This document shows, piece by piece, positions 35,320-49,067 of a DNA stretch of 64,000 nt (position 1 is the stretch's first letter; every line of letters begins with the position of its first letter). The position numbers were made by a program, and so were the translations under genes. Below the pieces are notes generated by a model, which was not told the origin of the DNA, ran no database searches, and worked only from the letters and a program-made list of their open reading frames with translations. The DNA comes from Chionis minor (lineage: Eukaryota > Chordata > Aves > Charadriiformes > Chionididae), in the NCBI GenBank assembly GCA_013398295.1, contig VZSF01003002.1, positions 362,503-426,502 on the forward strand, read 5' to 3'.

Positions 35320-38300
35320 CTCTGCAACCTCTGTCCCCAGATGCTGGACATGTACCCGCCCCAGTCAATGGTACATTGAACAGCAGCTCTTGTAGCAGTC
35401 CTATTTTTCTTCCTTATGCAATGCTCAAGCATGAGCATTATTAATGACACAACAGCAAGCCCCGCTACACATGTATTAACTTTCTTATGGATGTTGCCAA
35501 GATATTATGGATGTCTCTTGTAAAACACTCAGTATTCCAGAGCTTTACAAGCAATATTGATTGTACCTTCAGCTTCTCTCTAAAATGGGTGGTGTTAGCC
35601 TGATTTAATAGAAAAGGGAGGGAGACAGAGGAGAAATGATGATCACATATGCCAAATAATTTCAGATGTTTGATTTCAAATGCCTCACAACTGATTTTTC
35701 AGGCTACATCGCAGTATATAGCACTTGATATATTCCCAAGGAGCCTGCAGTGACTTCAGTGGCAGCCAGCACGAGAGCTTATCGCTCTGTCAGGCCTGTA
35801 TTGTGCGTCTCGTGGGAAGCAGGATAATAAGGCAGGGAGGCCCTGAGACAAGGTTCTGCCAGGCAGTGGTTTCCAGGACAGCACTCAGCTTCCTGAAGTG
35901 TGAAAATGCTCCTTCTCCTCCTCCATCCCTTTGCCTCTACCTTTTACAGCTCCTGTGATTAGGAGTTTCGCTTGTTTAGACATTACAGCGGAGGAGGCAA
36001 ACTCTAGTGCAGTACATTAGCATATAATTAAACAGAATACCGTAGTTTGCACTTGCAAAGTAATTTGAGTAAATCTTTAAATTCAGTCCCAGATGCCTCA
36101 TTTTGCTTTATCTTGCATAACCCCTGCCAGTCAGGCAAAGTTAGTTTCCACCACTGTCATACTCGTCTGGTGACTTCCTATACTTGGTTTGCACACAAAA
36201 ATAAACCTCTAAGTGTGTAAGCCCCAAATTATTCAAAAACACTCTACTCCTGATTACCTCAGCAAAAGCCATAAGCTTTCCTGTCCAAACAGGTAACTGA
36301 AACCTTGCAGGACACCTGGGAATCCAGAAGTTTTACACTGGATTGCCAGAGGAGCGCTTATCTGGTGTTTTTAAGTAGCAAAAATAATGTGTTTCTTACA
36401 CCACTAGAATTTATGAGATCCAAACAGAAAGCCAAGAAGTAGTAGGTGTTGGAGGTGCTGGAAAGATGAACCATCCTACCTGGCAGCCTCCATTTTTGAT
36501 GGATCAGGCTTCATCACTCAGAAGTTATCTGAAACTTTATTCTGGCCACAGCGAGCCATGCCACCTGACAAGAGAAGCAGTCATCAGCATATTAAAGCAT
36601 GTATTTCACTGTTACAAGGAGCTACATGAGGGAATTCTTTAGTTAACGGTTATCTTCTTCAAATGGCTACAGGATACTAAGGTAAATAAGCCACCTAAAA
36701 AGTGAATTAACTTGCAAGAATTATTTGCAGATATTTCAAGCATGACCTGAGCCTATAAATGTCTTGCTTTTGGCAAAATATAGGAGGGTCTCAGCTTGGA
36801 GTTTGTGTTTCTCCATGTGAGCATTGAATAAAACACTGGAGTAATCTGACTTGGAGGAATCACTTAGGAGGGGTAACTGGAGCAGTGTTTTAGGCATTTG
36901 TTAACATTTTGATCATTGTAGAGTTTCTGATACAAAATACATGATCATCACTTGAATTTAATAAAAGAGCATAAGCTGGGCATGAACGGTTTTGGCCTTA
37001 TAAACATTTTTTGAAATGAGGTTTGTAAATTAGTGGTGACTTCAGCCATTGGTTCAAACCAAGAATGTAATTGCAATTTGGATCATATTATGGGTAAAAA
37101 TTACCTGTAATTATGGGTAAAACTAACCACAATGATGTCACAATTTGTCACTTAAATGGTGGAAAAAATCAAAGAGGCTTGGGTCACATGTCTGGCCACA
37201 ACAAATTTCTAGGTCTAGTAGAATATCCCATTCCCGTCACTACCCAAACAATGTCCGTGCTCTTTTTCCAGAGTAACAGGAGAGTTTAAATTCACATCCC
37301 TTAAAATCAATTATACTTTTATTACTCCTAATATACATCTTTAATGTAGGAAGCTTGTATTAAGAGGAACTATTCAGGACGCTTTTCCAAATACGTGCTT
37401 TAGCACATTTTTCAAAGATACTGCAACGAATTTCCATTTTGTTTCTAACCTATTCCTTGGCAGATTACTTGCCTTCATGAATGTAGATGGTTTGCAGATT
37501 TGATTAATATTTTAATACAGTATTGTATCACCTCCAAGGTAGGGCTGTGGTGTATTACTAACTTTCAAAATACATGATAAATTCGAACTATCAGCTGGTT
37601 AAAAACCCAGCCTTGCAATAATACTTCCATATGAGTGCAGATGATTTAAGGTTAGCTGGTAGTCAGGAGGCATGGACTACGCCACCATCTGTTCCATCTA
37701 CTACCCACTGACAGGCTGTTCTCCAAATACCCTTCTTTCCATTCTAAAGGTGAACTGTAAGGCCATGTGCTTGCTCAGGGGTAGGATCCCAGTTCTGTGT
37801 GTCCAAAAGGAGTTAATTATCTCACTCAGATAAGGACCCACCTTCCCTACCCTGCCCTTAGTTCCTACAATGTATCAGCCAAGCTGCTTGGGATTCTCTC
37901 CCAAAAGGAATCCAAAGCTTTTTCCAAGATTATTTAAAAATGCTAATTCCTGGAAAAATATCCTCAGGATAGAAGGTGTACGTAGGTGTGTGAGAGGCAT
38001 GTGTGTTTGTTTCCCTTTCCAGCACAGCTAACAACACAGTATTCAAAGTACTCCCTTGTTACGCAGGGCCTGAATTAAAGTGGGGGCTTACACCAAGACC
38101 TCTTCCAGGCATTTTCACTGCTTGCTGGTTAAAGGCTTTCATCTTCTTGATTTTTTTTCTTTTAAACTAAAGGGTGGAGACAGAGAAAAATGGATTGAGG
38201 TGTTGGCACCAGACAAAGTTTTTGTTATAACCTGATGAGTGTTTCTATGCTTTCTCTGGCCCATGGTCTTGATTGCTGTGGGCAAGACTCCTCAGTAACA

Positions 38301-41280
38301 GTAGTGAACACGTAAATAGTATCTGTGAAGCCAATGAGCTACTGTTGAAGCAACTGCTGTTCAACGGCAGCACAAAACATCTCTGTGCTGGCAGCCTGCA
38401 CAGATCTCTTAAGATCTTGTGCCTGAAGAGAGGGATATGGGCCTCTGGTTTTATCCTGAATTGCCTTTGAAAATACATTCCCAGAATGTTAAACTTGGGA
38501 AGACAGGATGAGGGTCACGAGGTCACAGCTGGTGCACGGTAGCATAGGCTGGACTGATAGATCTCACTTGTGCCACTCACTTCAGCATCCACCCTGACTG
38601 ATTTGCCTTCACACTCACTTCTCACTATGTAAATACTGCCTTAACTCTTACAAATGTCCTCTTTGGACATTTTCTTTATACAGCTTATGCAGGGTCTGAA
38701 ATGCCTCCCTTGGTTTTATAGTCTTCAAAGGTAGAAAGAAGTTCTCTTCTGTTAATGATCTGAAATTAAATTCTCCAGCTGTAATACACCCATTTCTCTT
38801 TCCACCCGCTCCTTTTGCAATGTTCCTGTGTCCTTCGCCTTCCTGTTGCATACTACCCAGATATTTTACTCTGTTAACCACAGAGACCAACAGGCCAAAT
38901 AAATTGTTTGCTGGCCAAATATTATGCAGGCCTACTCCAGAAGTTCAGAGGATATCTGGACTTTATTTGTGGTACATGCTGGACAAACAAAAATTAAGTT
39001 GCTTTCCTAATGGCTCCACTTATACTGCCATAATCATTTGAGGCTCAAGCTTGTATTTAAGCCCAGATTCCCCCATTATCTTAATGTTTTATACACTGGT
39101 CCATGTCATGACTCACAGCTGGAGCAAGCCAGCTGCTCACCAGTCAGTCAAGTGCTCGGAGAGACAGGGAGGTAGAGGACATAAGCAAATTGTACAGATA
39201 CCAGAGCCTTAAGCCACGGCAAACTCACACCAGCACTTCGGCGTACCTAACAAAGACCTTACAGACAGGCAAAGAGGTTAAGCAAAGAGCAGGAAGAGCA
39301 GCAGGAACAGAGGCGGTGGCCAGGACACACGGCAGAGATGCCTCACCCTACGCACCCACAGCAACAGCACAGCCTGGTCTGCAAAAACACGAACTTGTCT
39401 GTAAAATTATGAATAATTGAAGACTTGGTAAACTTTTTGTTTCCTCCCCCCTGCTAATACCACCTTTGCTTCTATAATGCATCCAGATGATCTTAATTCG
39501 TAATTTAGGAGAGACTTAATTACTGTAATTGTTAAGAAAAGTTAATTTAAATGCTTAGCAGAGTCAGTGACCCAACATGCTCTATGAACTGCTAAGGTTG
39601 GGCACAGAAGAATGTAATCTTGATGTACTGGATTTCTTTCCTTCGGGCAAATACAGGGCCAAATGTTCAAAGCTGCTTCTTAAATTGCACATACAACATC
39701 TAAGGAGACTTCTGCCTACACGTAAGAAACCTAATTTGCATGCACAAATACATCATTTAATTTAAAACTATCCACACATTATTTTCACACTAAGGGAGCA
39801 TGCAAAATGATACCCAGGTAAACACTGCAGGCAATTTTGTATGCTTCTTTTTAACATGAATAAAAATACTAAATATTGTACCATAATTTTTCTGAGCTAG
39901 TCCTTCAGAGTACCCCATGAAATGAGAACTCTGGGTTCTGCAGCTACCTCTGCAGCTTGTGATCTGCTGGCTTGATGGAGCCTACACTTTCCTTGCTGCA
40001 GCGCTGTTAGGTTTAGTTAATGACTGGCACGTTTTGAGATTTTTGATGGAAAGCCATTCTAGGAATGTTAGGGATATTACTCTTAAATACAGTTACAACT
40101 CACTCCCAGCCTGTTCATTTTCTAAAAATCTTAGAAACATTCTTTGCTCTCAGGCTTTTGGGTTTCCCTGCACATTTTTCTACCCTCTTGCTTTAGACTA
40201 AAGTAGGCATTTCCATCCCCTCCAGGGCACCACGCTTCAAATTCTGTTCTCTAGGTAGGTAATAAGAGTACTCTGGCACTGGAACATCACACTCGGCCAT
40301 TTCAACAACTTGCCAGTGCTTGGGAAGCCTAGAATAAGGATGATTTGAATTCGGAGTCCGCAAGGGGTGGGCGTGCAAAGCAGATTAGCAGAAAAACCTG
40401 GTGAGGAAACATTGGAGACCAAGGAGAGAGAGGGAAACTGGGACTGGGAGCTGGGTAGCAAGACTGGGAATGGGAGCTGGGAGGAAGGATGGAGGCTGGG
40501 TGAGATTTTAGTGGAGGGGACATGGAGGGAAGGCATAAGAAGCAGGTACTCACTGTAGTGAGAGGTGGTGGGGGACTGGGGAGGTGCATGGGTTTGGGAA
40601 GCGATGCAGAAGGCTCTGCAGAGCGGTGAGGTGAAATAAGTCATTCAGATAATGACCGCAGCCAGTGCCAAAAGAGGGAGAACTGAAGTGGCACTGGGAA
40701 CTGTAATGCTTGCCCAGCATCACTAAAGGTTTCACAGCAGAATGGGTTTTATCTGCGTAGTAACAGAGGCAAAAGTGGTGTTCTGAGACATAAAAAACCA
40801 CAGAAGTCCTAGCTTATAGTGCAAAAAGTTTGAACTGCCCTTAACATCTCTACTTTATCAGAGTTATACTGTAGTACAACAAGCTGAAATGTAAACAGTC
40901 TGGATATAACTAGCAGTGATTAATTAGTCATTTTCTCAGAAATGCCTCATGGAAGCAGCAGCAGCTGTACTCCTGTTAAATCCACAAAGAAATCTACACT
41001 TCATTACAAAAGCTGCATTTTCCATAAGGCTCCCTGAATTCCCCCCAGAAGCTCTAAACATCCTTCCCTTGCCTCACACCACAAATGCAGCAGGCACAGC
41101 TGTTCCGAGGAAATTCATGAACCGACAGAGGGTTGTCCAAGAAAATGTACTTGGTGAATGCAAGCCTGATCTGGACTGGCCATTGGGGCTGCTGAGGGCC
41201 TGGATCAGGCTGCATAGCTGTGAAGGTGCTCCTACACTCCGGGGATGTGCCAGACATTTGGAAGGGGGATAGCAGACCCT
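35320..41280. other. unique DNA between the two copies of the unclassified repeat
   Basis: This is 5.97 kb with no recognisable retroviral or transposon protein in any frame, so the flanking repeats are not obviously the LTRs of a provirus. A G-rich block occurs near 40438-40500. Otherwise nothing is supported. Confidence 0.55.
40438..40500 (+). repeat. G-rich block with G-quadruplex potential
   Basis: Repeated 'actgggactgggagctggg' and 'actgggaatgggagctggg' give at least six closely spaced GGG tracts separated by short loops. It is a degenerate minisatellite of roughly 30-base period. Whether it folds in vivo is inference. Confidence 0.5.
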
Positions 41281-41283
41281 ACA

Positions 41284-41613
41284 GTCCAGCAGTAAGTCAG
41301 CTTCTGTGTGGTAAGATTTTGACATGCAGGCGTAGCCATCTTGAGCGGTGAGGAGACTTCTCCTGCCTGGGAAGTGGTCAATACCTGATACTTCAGACAC
41401 AGCTCAAAGAACTTAATATTATGGCGTGAAATTTCCAAATACAAGGTATTTTCCTCAGTTTTCATTGTCATCAGCCGGCCTCTCATCTTCAAACAGGCAG
41501 AAAGGACAGCTGGCATTATCCATGTCTCTCTCCGCCCACCGATGGGTCAGTCTTTTCAGCGTCTGTACATTTCTGCTCATTCTCATCATCTCTTGGCCAC
41601 TATTCCCACCACA
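41284..41613 (-). repeat. unclassified dispersed repeat, copy B
   Basis: The second, longer copy (330 bases) of the unit at 35011. It keeps the segment missing in copy A ('tagccatcttgagcggtgag' region). The shared minus-strand frame is open for 95 codons (41516-41232) and includes the conserved stretch MKTEENTLYLEIS. It is followed at once on the + strand by 'ttttttcaag' and GTGAGG, a splice-like junction that probably means nothing. Confidence 0.8.
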
Positions 41614-41619
41614 TTTTTT

Positions 41620-44600
41620 CAAGGTGAGGTTACCTCAATCAGCAGTTCTTGATTTATTCCCTTACTATGCAAAAGGTATAGACTGGTAAATGGACAATCC
41701 TGAGTTAAATCCCTGACCAGCACAGACTGATGATTAAAATTGTCTCAGGACCTACCCCAAGTGACCAAAACATCTGGGTCCTTCGGCAAGCACTGGACCA
41801 AACTCCGCAGCTAAATAAACCCTCAGGAGAAAAATTAGCTTGCTAAAATGTAATGACACCTAGAGTCATTTTAGATCCCACCATGCCCTCCTGGCTTCAG
41901 CTGCTAGTTCATGAGGGAGCAGACCTCTCTTCCAAGTCTTGTGACTTAACTGCCAGCCCCATTCAGATGCCCCAGATATCAAGGGCATGTTAGATGGTAG
42001 TAAGCACCTGTAGTTGGACAAAATAAACCCACCACCTCTCTCTCCCATTTTTTGATTTGTGAACTTAAGGTGAATTTAAATATACATAAATCTTGTACAC
42101 TTGCAATTCCACAGTGAGTGCTGGAGGCAAAATCTGGCCCACACATGCAATATTAAGCCACTGTGGCCTATCTGCATTTGTAGAGAAGATGAAAACATCA
42201 GTCAATGTGGACAGATTTTATATCTAAAGGAATAGAGATATTTTACTGGTAAGTGGTTAAAAGTCAAGGTTCTGTGAAATACCCACAAATTTGCAGTACT
42301 TTAAATTGGTCTTTTCATTATATGACATTAACTTCAGCTGTAAATGTGCTGGTCTGTTGTTAGATATGTTGCCCTTTTTTGCTTAGTGTGATTTATTTAT
42401 TCACTCTCCAGAGTCTAATTATATCTTCGCTGTTATATAATAGGTTTGAACTCTTTCCCTGTAGACATAACCTGCAAGATCTGGGGGCATAAAATTTAAT
42501 CATCTTTGATAATTATATGATGGCACCCCTGAAAATTAAGTTAGAGCAGCTGCAAAACATGTGAAATAATGAGACTTATCTATATTATAGTCCTGATGAA
42601 ATCTTGCGGAGACCTTACAATACACTTTATTGACCTTCTCTGGGGTACTATAATAATACATCCTATGTCAGATCTACATCACTGTAATTGAATTTTAGAG
42701 AATTTCTGTGATGACTCAAAAATTGAATCTGCTCCCTAGTGCCTTTTCTTTCAATACGATCTAAATCCTTTTTTCATTTCCCCTTTTAATTACGAAGGTG
42801 GGGATACTAAGAGAAGCTCTATCACACTTCCTTGGCCTAGAGCCCTTTGCTTATCCTAACATATTCCCATCAGAGACCAAATAGTGACTATGTTTTGTGC
42901 AGGACGGGCTCAGGAAGTTTTCTACTACTTTACATAAGGCAGGCAAGAGGCTGGCACCACCACACCCTTCCTTTCAGTGTTCAAGCCCTAGCATGGCTCT
43001 ACAATATCCAATTGCCTGTCCTCAGTTGGACCCCACTCTGCCTTATGTACCTCATTCCAGTGAGGAGACACTGATGGCCAGTTGAGTGGGGTGGGCTCAG
43101 GAGAAGGCGGATCGAACTTCCACAGCGAGGGCAACTCTCTCCTGGCATGGCTTAGTCCAGGTGCATCTCTATGTGTTAACTTTAGACATACCTACTGGAC
43201 TTGGAATATATCAAAGGTTTCGGGACAGTCTGTAATACACCTTCAGTTGTGGCCTGTATCCAAAGGCGCATCTCTACTGGCTTTGAAAAAGGTGGTGATG
43301 TTTGAACCTGGTGGTGTTCTGCAAATGGTTGCTGTTGCACCTTCTTCTCTTTTCATCCCAGGGTACATATTCATATATTTTATTAATAAGTACAGACACA
43401 AAAAAAATCAAGAGGAAGTAACGATACACCTTTTAGAAAGCCTGCTTCAAGAATCCAGTTGGCTGGAATTGCTGTACTGTGAAAGATGCATCTAAACCAT
43501 TTTCTCACCCCAAGCTAATAATGGCTTTCAATAACAGCGAGTGAGAGAGTGTGCATTAAGTACATAGTGTTTCCCCTGCTGGGACATCAGGTTAGGTAGC
43601 TTTCTCTGGACAGTACTAGGAGACTCCATATTTCCTTTCCTGTCTCCAGCTATGCTAGATTTCTCCTTACAACTGTATTTAAGAGGAAAATGCTAAGTGT
43701 ATTTATAAAACATGTTTTCCTGATAGGAAGAAATTGTCTCAGTAGGATATGGAGAAAATATGTGTTACTCGTTACCACTCTCCTATGCAGTGAAATCTTT
43801 TGAAGGCACAACCTTTCCCTCCTTCCCTCTGTGTGAAATCCTCCTCAAGGGACAATGACACTGACAGGGATGTGGCATTTCCCAGCAGAGCGCACGCTTT
43901 TTACTTTCAAGTCTCTCCTCTAAAATCAATTTACTTCTGGTATGGAATACAACAGACCTATAGGGAGTAAAGCACAAGGAGCGTGGTTTCGTACTGTGGG
44001 AGGGCATTGTCTTTGACTTGCCCTGTTGTGTCCTCGTGCAGTCGTTCCACAGATTCTATTTTGTACCTACCCATGTCAAATCAATGTCCGATGGCCCCGT
44101 GAATTCCCATACGTGCTCAGGAGATGTCTGGCTGCAAGGGAGTGTGCTCCCTTATCTCCCTTCTCTCATGAACAGTGACAGGTCTGTGTAATAAAACCTT
44201 TAAAACTGGATCTGGTTAAAATGATTTGCAACCATGCTTAGGTGAAACTAGAGACTCCTCCTCTTGCTGCCTCTCAGAGCTTTTCCTTTCTTCTGCAACT
44301 GTTGAGACAAATAATACTACTAAAGTCTGTCACCTTATGTAACTTTTTGACTTGATAAAGAGCCACAATGACCATATTGGGGGAAAAAAGGGTTTTTGAA
44401 TTAAAAAAGTGCTATCTTTGCACTCTTCTGAGCGCTTCTTATCTTCCGTGGGCTACCTTTGCCTCAGCCCTCCTCTTCCCTTTCTTACTGATAAAATGCT
44501 AAACATAGATGCATTTGTCACCTCTGTATTTGAGGGAAGAGATCCTATAAACCTTCTGAGAAAACAACTATTTTTGTAACTGAGCAAAGCATGATTATGT

Positions 44601-45460
44601 CTAGGACAGAGTGGGAAGCAGCAGCTAGCAAAGAAAACAAGAAAGGGCATGGCAAGTTTATGAGAAACGCAGCAAATACAGGCCAAAATGCACAGGGTGT
44701 GTCATTGTAAATATAAACAATTTTTAAAGAAATGGTGTTTTCACTTCATTCCCATCCTGAACAGTTTGTGATATCTGTAAGTATGCTACAGATGTAGCTG
44801 TTGTAACTATAACCGTATATACTATGCCAATCCGTGTTGCTGAAGTAAATTTTCAATGCATTTGATGAAATCAGGCACTTGGAGTATCTGCTGGTTTTCC
44901 CCACTGCAGAAGGCACATTTCTGCATGTTCCAGAACTGAAGTAAATATCTCATTCCATAAATACTTCAGTGAGTCTTGGACTGAAGTTTGCCCACAGGAG
45001 AACTGGCTTTGCCTCTGGTGCTAAAATGACTGATAAAGAACTTCCGATAAATAAATCATTGATGAAGGTTGCATAATCAATCTTCAGACTAGAAATTAAA
45101 TTAAATAACTATTTGTAAACCACTTCATTTTACTGTCTCATCCCAAGGAAAGCAGTAATTACAGCTTTATAATGTATTTTTATTTTCTTGGCCCTTTAAC
45201 CAAGACAAATCAAGAAAAGTTAATGTGTTAGATACCAGGCTTCAGTAATCTGACTCTGGGTTTTGGTTGGTTTGGTTTTAATTGGTTGGTTGATATTTTA
45301 GAGAGGCTGATGATTCTGGAGGTATAAAATACACATTTTGTGCACTTCAAGTGTGCATTTTGTTAAGATGTAGACCTGAAAATGTAGTGGGTTTAGAAAT
45401 TAAAAACTAGACAATAATATGTTTGTGTAGCATAAGGCATGTTTTAATACAAAGAAATAG
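41620..45460. other. unique non-coding DNA, nothing recognised
   Basis: AT-rich unique DNA. The part from 44760 onward is smoothly AT-rich with homeodomain-type ATTA motifs and could be conserved non-coding sequence, but I cannot show that from one sequence. The longest + frame (137 codons from 43082) is unsupported. Confidence 0.5.
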
Positions 45461-45465
45461 GATTG

Positions 45466-45776
45466 CAGAGGTGGGGGTCGGTCTCTTCTCCTAAGTAACA
45501 AGTGATAGGATAAGAGGAAATGGCCTCAAGTTGCACTAGGGGAGGTTTAGATTGGATATTAGGAAAAATTTCTTCACTGAAAGGGTTGTTAAAAATTGGA
45601 ACAGGCTGCCTAGGCAAGTGGTTGAGTCACCATCCCTGGAGGTATTTAAAAGACATGTAGATGTGGCTCTTAGGGACATGGTTTGCTGTTAACTTGGCAG
45701 TGCTAGGTTAACGGTTGGATTCCGTGATCTTAAAGGTCTTTTCCAACCAGCACGATTCTATGATTCTGTGATTCTG
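45466..45776 (+). mobile_element. CR1 fragment (3' end), + strand
   Basis: The only CR1 copy in the window in forward orientation. It starts 'gtgggggtcggtctcttctcc' and runs through the conserved 'aggaaatggcctcaagttg' and 'ggttggattccgtgatctt' regions. It ends in the tail 'gattctatgattctgtgattctg'. It contains only the distal 3' part of the element. It differs in subfamily from the inverted copies. Confidence 0.95.
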
Positions 45777-45779
45777 TTG

Positions 45780-48480
45780 GGTATGTATCATGCATTGTGT
45801 TATGTCAACCAGTGACAAATTCTGTGAAACCTGCCCTAGATGACCTCTAGTAGCTCTCTGCCCTTACACATCAAGCACAGCGCCTGCAGAATGGGCAGAG
45901 ATGTGGGGCAGAAGTGAGGGCAGGCTTTTTGGTTGAACCAGCTGTCCAAACCCCTGACCTAGGTGGTTTTGGAGTTAGGAACTGTTACAGGGTGAAATGG
46001 TGTAGACAGATGCTGTGGATGCTGTGCCGTCCTTCTGAACCTTGTCACCTGAGAAGTTGTCCTGTACACTAGGATCAAACCAGCCGCCTTCTCCAGCATG
46101 ACATGAGCTGTACATCCCCTGCTGTCGCCAAGATATTTCCACGCACAAAAGGTGATACAGGGAGGTGAATTGTGGCTGGTGTTCAGATGCAGCTTCTTCC
46201 CCCACTCTTTAGGACATTTCCAGTAGCCTTTCAGCTGTTTTCTTTTACCAGAACACACCATAACATTAGACAACAGTAATGTTGTGTTTCTCCATTTCCC
46301 TGGATGAGGTTTTTGTGAAATCTGGTTCCGTCAGTGTGGAGATGGGCTGAAGTTGCTCTACCAAATTCAGTGCCCCAGGACAATGGGAAAGCTGAATCTT
46401 GGTCTAGCTCTCAAACTCATAATTCAGGCCATCATTCTTATTAACCAAATGAAATTTAAAAAAGAGGTGTGCTGCAAGAAGGCAGCAGTGTTACATCCTT
46501 GGTCCCATTTTACCTCAAACAAGGACAAATAATAAGGTGCAAATCAGATTGGTGGCCCATCTAAACATTTTCTGTGGCCCCAAGGAGGGAATATCTGCTA
46601 TTGCAAAGTTCACCAGTGGCTTTCATGGACTGCCTGGGATGCACCATATTTCTGGGCCACGCCAGAGTGCAGGATTTGGGCTTATACCGCAGGCTTGATT
46701 CTTGCTTGTGATCCCTTCTCAGGATCTCTTTTGAGAAGGAAATGGGTTCAGTGCTATTCTTTTTATTTTAGTGCAAAAGATGGCTGTGGAAACATGCAAG
46801 TCATGTTCTTTAATAGCATTTAAGTGGTTTTTGTGACGCTTGACTAAAATACTACCTAATGACCTATTTCTATAAATCATCGATAGCTTGACTTTAGTAG
46901 AGCCTGTGCATGATGAAAAAAATCTCTAGGATTAGGCCCTGAAAGTACATTTTTTCCATGTTAACATTTTTTTCTTTAATAAATAGCTATATTACCTAGA
47001 TTACTGCCTTTCAGCTCCTGCCTATGCTAAACCAGTCATAATAATGATTTTGCCTTTCATAATGATTTTCTCCCGAGCATGGTGTTATTAAAAGGCAGGT
47101 GAAGTCCATTACAAGTCTCATTACATTTCCTGTAAAGCTAGCTTTATATATCAGATATGGAGCAATAGATAGCGATATAATTTGCTAAGGGTAGCCTCAG
47201 TAAGGATTTGCTGGATCTGGCCCTCTCTCCAGAGAGTTGCTCTGCCTGCACGGCAGTAGCCATACACTAGGGCTGCCACTCAGAAGCCCGTTCCTTCTGT
47301 GATTAGATTTTTTTTACCTTGTAATTTCTGCTCTTACAATATTAATTGGAAAGGCATTCATTACAGATAATAAGGTGTAATTAATTCTCTTAAATAAATC
47401 TTAATTATTTCCAATATACCTAGTAGATCCAGTCTTCTGAAGCCATTAGTTTTTTTTAAAAAAAGAGGTGAATGTGTTTATTAATTTGGTCTGTGTGAGC
47501 CTGTGAATGATAAGATAGGAAACTAGATGCACAGATTCTACATTCTTTAGATGATGTTGTGATTCTTCTCTTCTTGATGAACTCTAAGATTTTTAGAATA
47601 ACAAGTATGTATGAAAAGGAGAGTGGCAGGCTTTTGAACAGAAAAGAACAGAAATTTGTAGATTCTCATAAAGGGCATACCTTTCATCAAGATTTTTTTT
47701 TTTTATTAACTTTATCAGTAACTTTCAACAATTAAGCTTTTTTATTACCTCATCCAACCATGGAAAGATTTCTTGTTAAGTTAAATAATCTTCTTGTATG
47801 GATGTTAATTTACTTTCCTTTACTAAATGAAATACCCTGCTACAGAAAAAAGGTGGACCATAATTTGAACAGTAAAAAATGTATTAACATCACTAATTCC
47901 AGTTTGGGAGATACTCAAGTCAGAACGGATTACGGAAAGAAATAACTTTACAGGAAAGAAGACTTACTATAATTTAAACTGTAAAATATTCTTAATGTCG
48001 CTAATTCTCCCTCAATTGCTTTTTGTGTAAGAAGCCATTTATCATTAGGATCATTTCAGTCAGTTGTGGTGATAAATGGGTGCTGATTTAATGAATGGAT
48101 AAAGCACAATTTCTAGTAATAGATGTAAGAACTGCACTAAAATCTGTACGTATATGTTCTTTTTGAGTTTTGGGGAAAAAACGGTGTCCTCCTCCTTTCT
48201 TAGATGTTAGTTCCTTGAACATCTGTCAGTCCGAAGTCTCCTGACAAAGACAGGTCTCATGCAAAACACAGTGACTCTTTTCATCAGCAGCATACTCTGC
48301 GTCTGCACTTCTAGGTGCTGTGTAATCCCACTGCAGGATGTATTTTTTATAGACAAGCAATAATCTGAGCACTGGCTCCAACTTAAGAGGAGATGGAACA
48401 GTTACTCATATGTATCATATAACAATAACAAACAACAGTTTGTATCATATCAAGTCTTACAGGAATTTCTTTTTTTCTTT
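45780..48480. other. unique non-coding DNA
   Basis: Apart from the candidate conserved element at 47020-47430 I recognise nothing. The interval is AT-rich with short overlapping frames. Confidence 0.5.
47020..47430. promoter_or_regulatory. candidate conserved non-coding element
   Basis: AT-rich but of high complexity, with clustered homeodomain-type motifs. There is a near tandem pair of 'cataatgatttt' elements (47038-47069). Near 47340 there are ATTAATTG, CATTACAGATAAT (with a GATA core) and TAATTAATT in about 60 bases. There are no stops-free frames. This texture is typical of enhancers conserved among vertebrates, but conservation cannot be tested here. Confidence 0.3.
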
Positions 48481-48491
48481 CTAAAATCCAG

Positions 48492-48590
48492 GATGGAGCG
48501 GGCATCACAGTTTCCAGACTCCAGTCCACGACGGCTGGATGGGGGTTACCTCAGCCTAAAGCCTGCTCGCTTAGCGAGGCTGCGGTCTCA
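48492..48590 (+). other. candidate exon 1 of a three-exon chain, 99 bp
   Basis: The acceptor is strong ('tttctttttttctttctaaaatccag') and the donor matches consensus (GTCTCA, then GTAAGT). The segment contains six CpG in 99 bases in a CpG-poor region. A frame starting at the ATG one base into the exon (48493) is open for 32 codons plus two bases (MERASQFPDSSPRRLDGG...) and gives a basic, S/R/L-rich peptide. A second frame is also open. The ATG has G at +4, and an upstream exon ending in AG would supply a good Kozak context. It splices in frame to 49068 or, skipping that, to 49692. The product is not recognised; the alternative is an exon of a non-coding RNA. Confidence 0.38.
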
Positions 48591-49067
48591 GTAAGTGACA
48601 GACACTAAGCACATCTCTGAAAGATGCTTGGCCTATTTCTCTTCTCTAAAAATAAAACGAAGGAGGCCTGCAGAAGCTCGTTTCCCTGAAGTTTGGTGTC
48701 TGAAGGAGTCCTCTGAGTCTGAAGGGAGCGGGGCTTGTCAAGGCTCGGCTCTTATGAGCAGTGAGAGCTTTTTTGAACTACTCTGAGCTCTCAGGTTTTT
48801 TCTTCATCAAAGAGCTCCGCGTCCCTCCTAGCCACTTCTCACAGCAAGAGGTGCAAAAAGAAAGGCAGAATTACTGGAGACAGATGAGGTCTGTGATACA
48901 CAGATACCTGCAAGAGGAGCTGATGCTATCCTGCCACTTCTGTGGGCCATCCTTTAACCTAGTGTTATTCCCTTCTGCCTGTCTGCTGATCATTTCTAAG
49001 GCACAAAGAGGAACTCCTTTCTATCATCTAAATGCATAATTTGTCACCAGCTGTTTCCTATACACAG

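Noticed and set aside
35011..41613. Repeat pair as LTRs of a provirus
   Set aside because: No gag, pol or env-like frames between the copies, and the repeat ends do not show the usual TG...CA borders.
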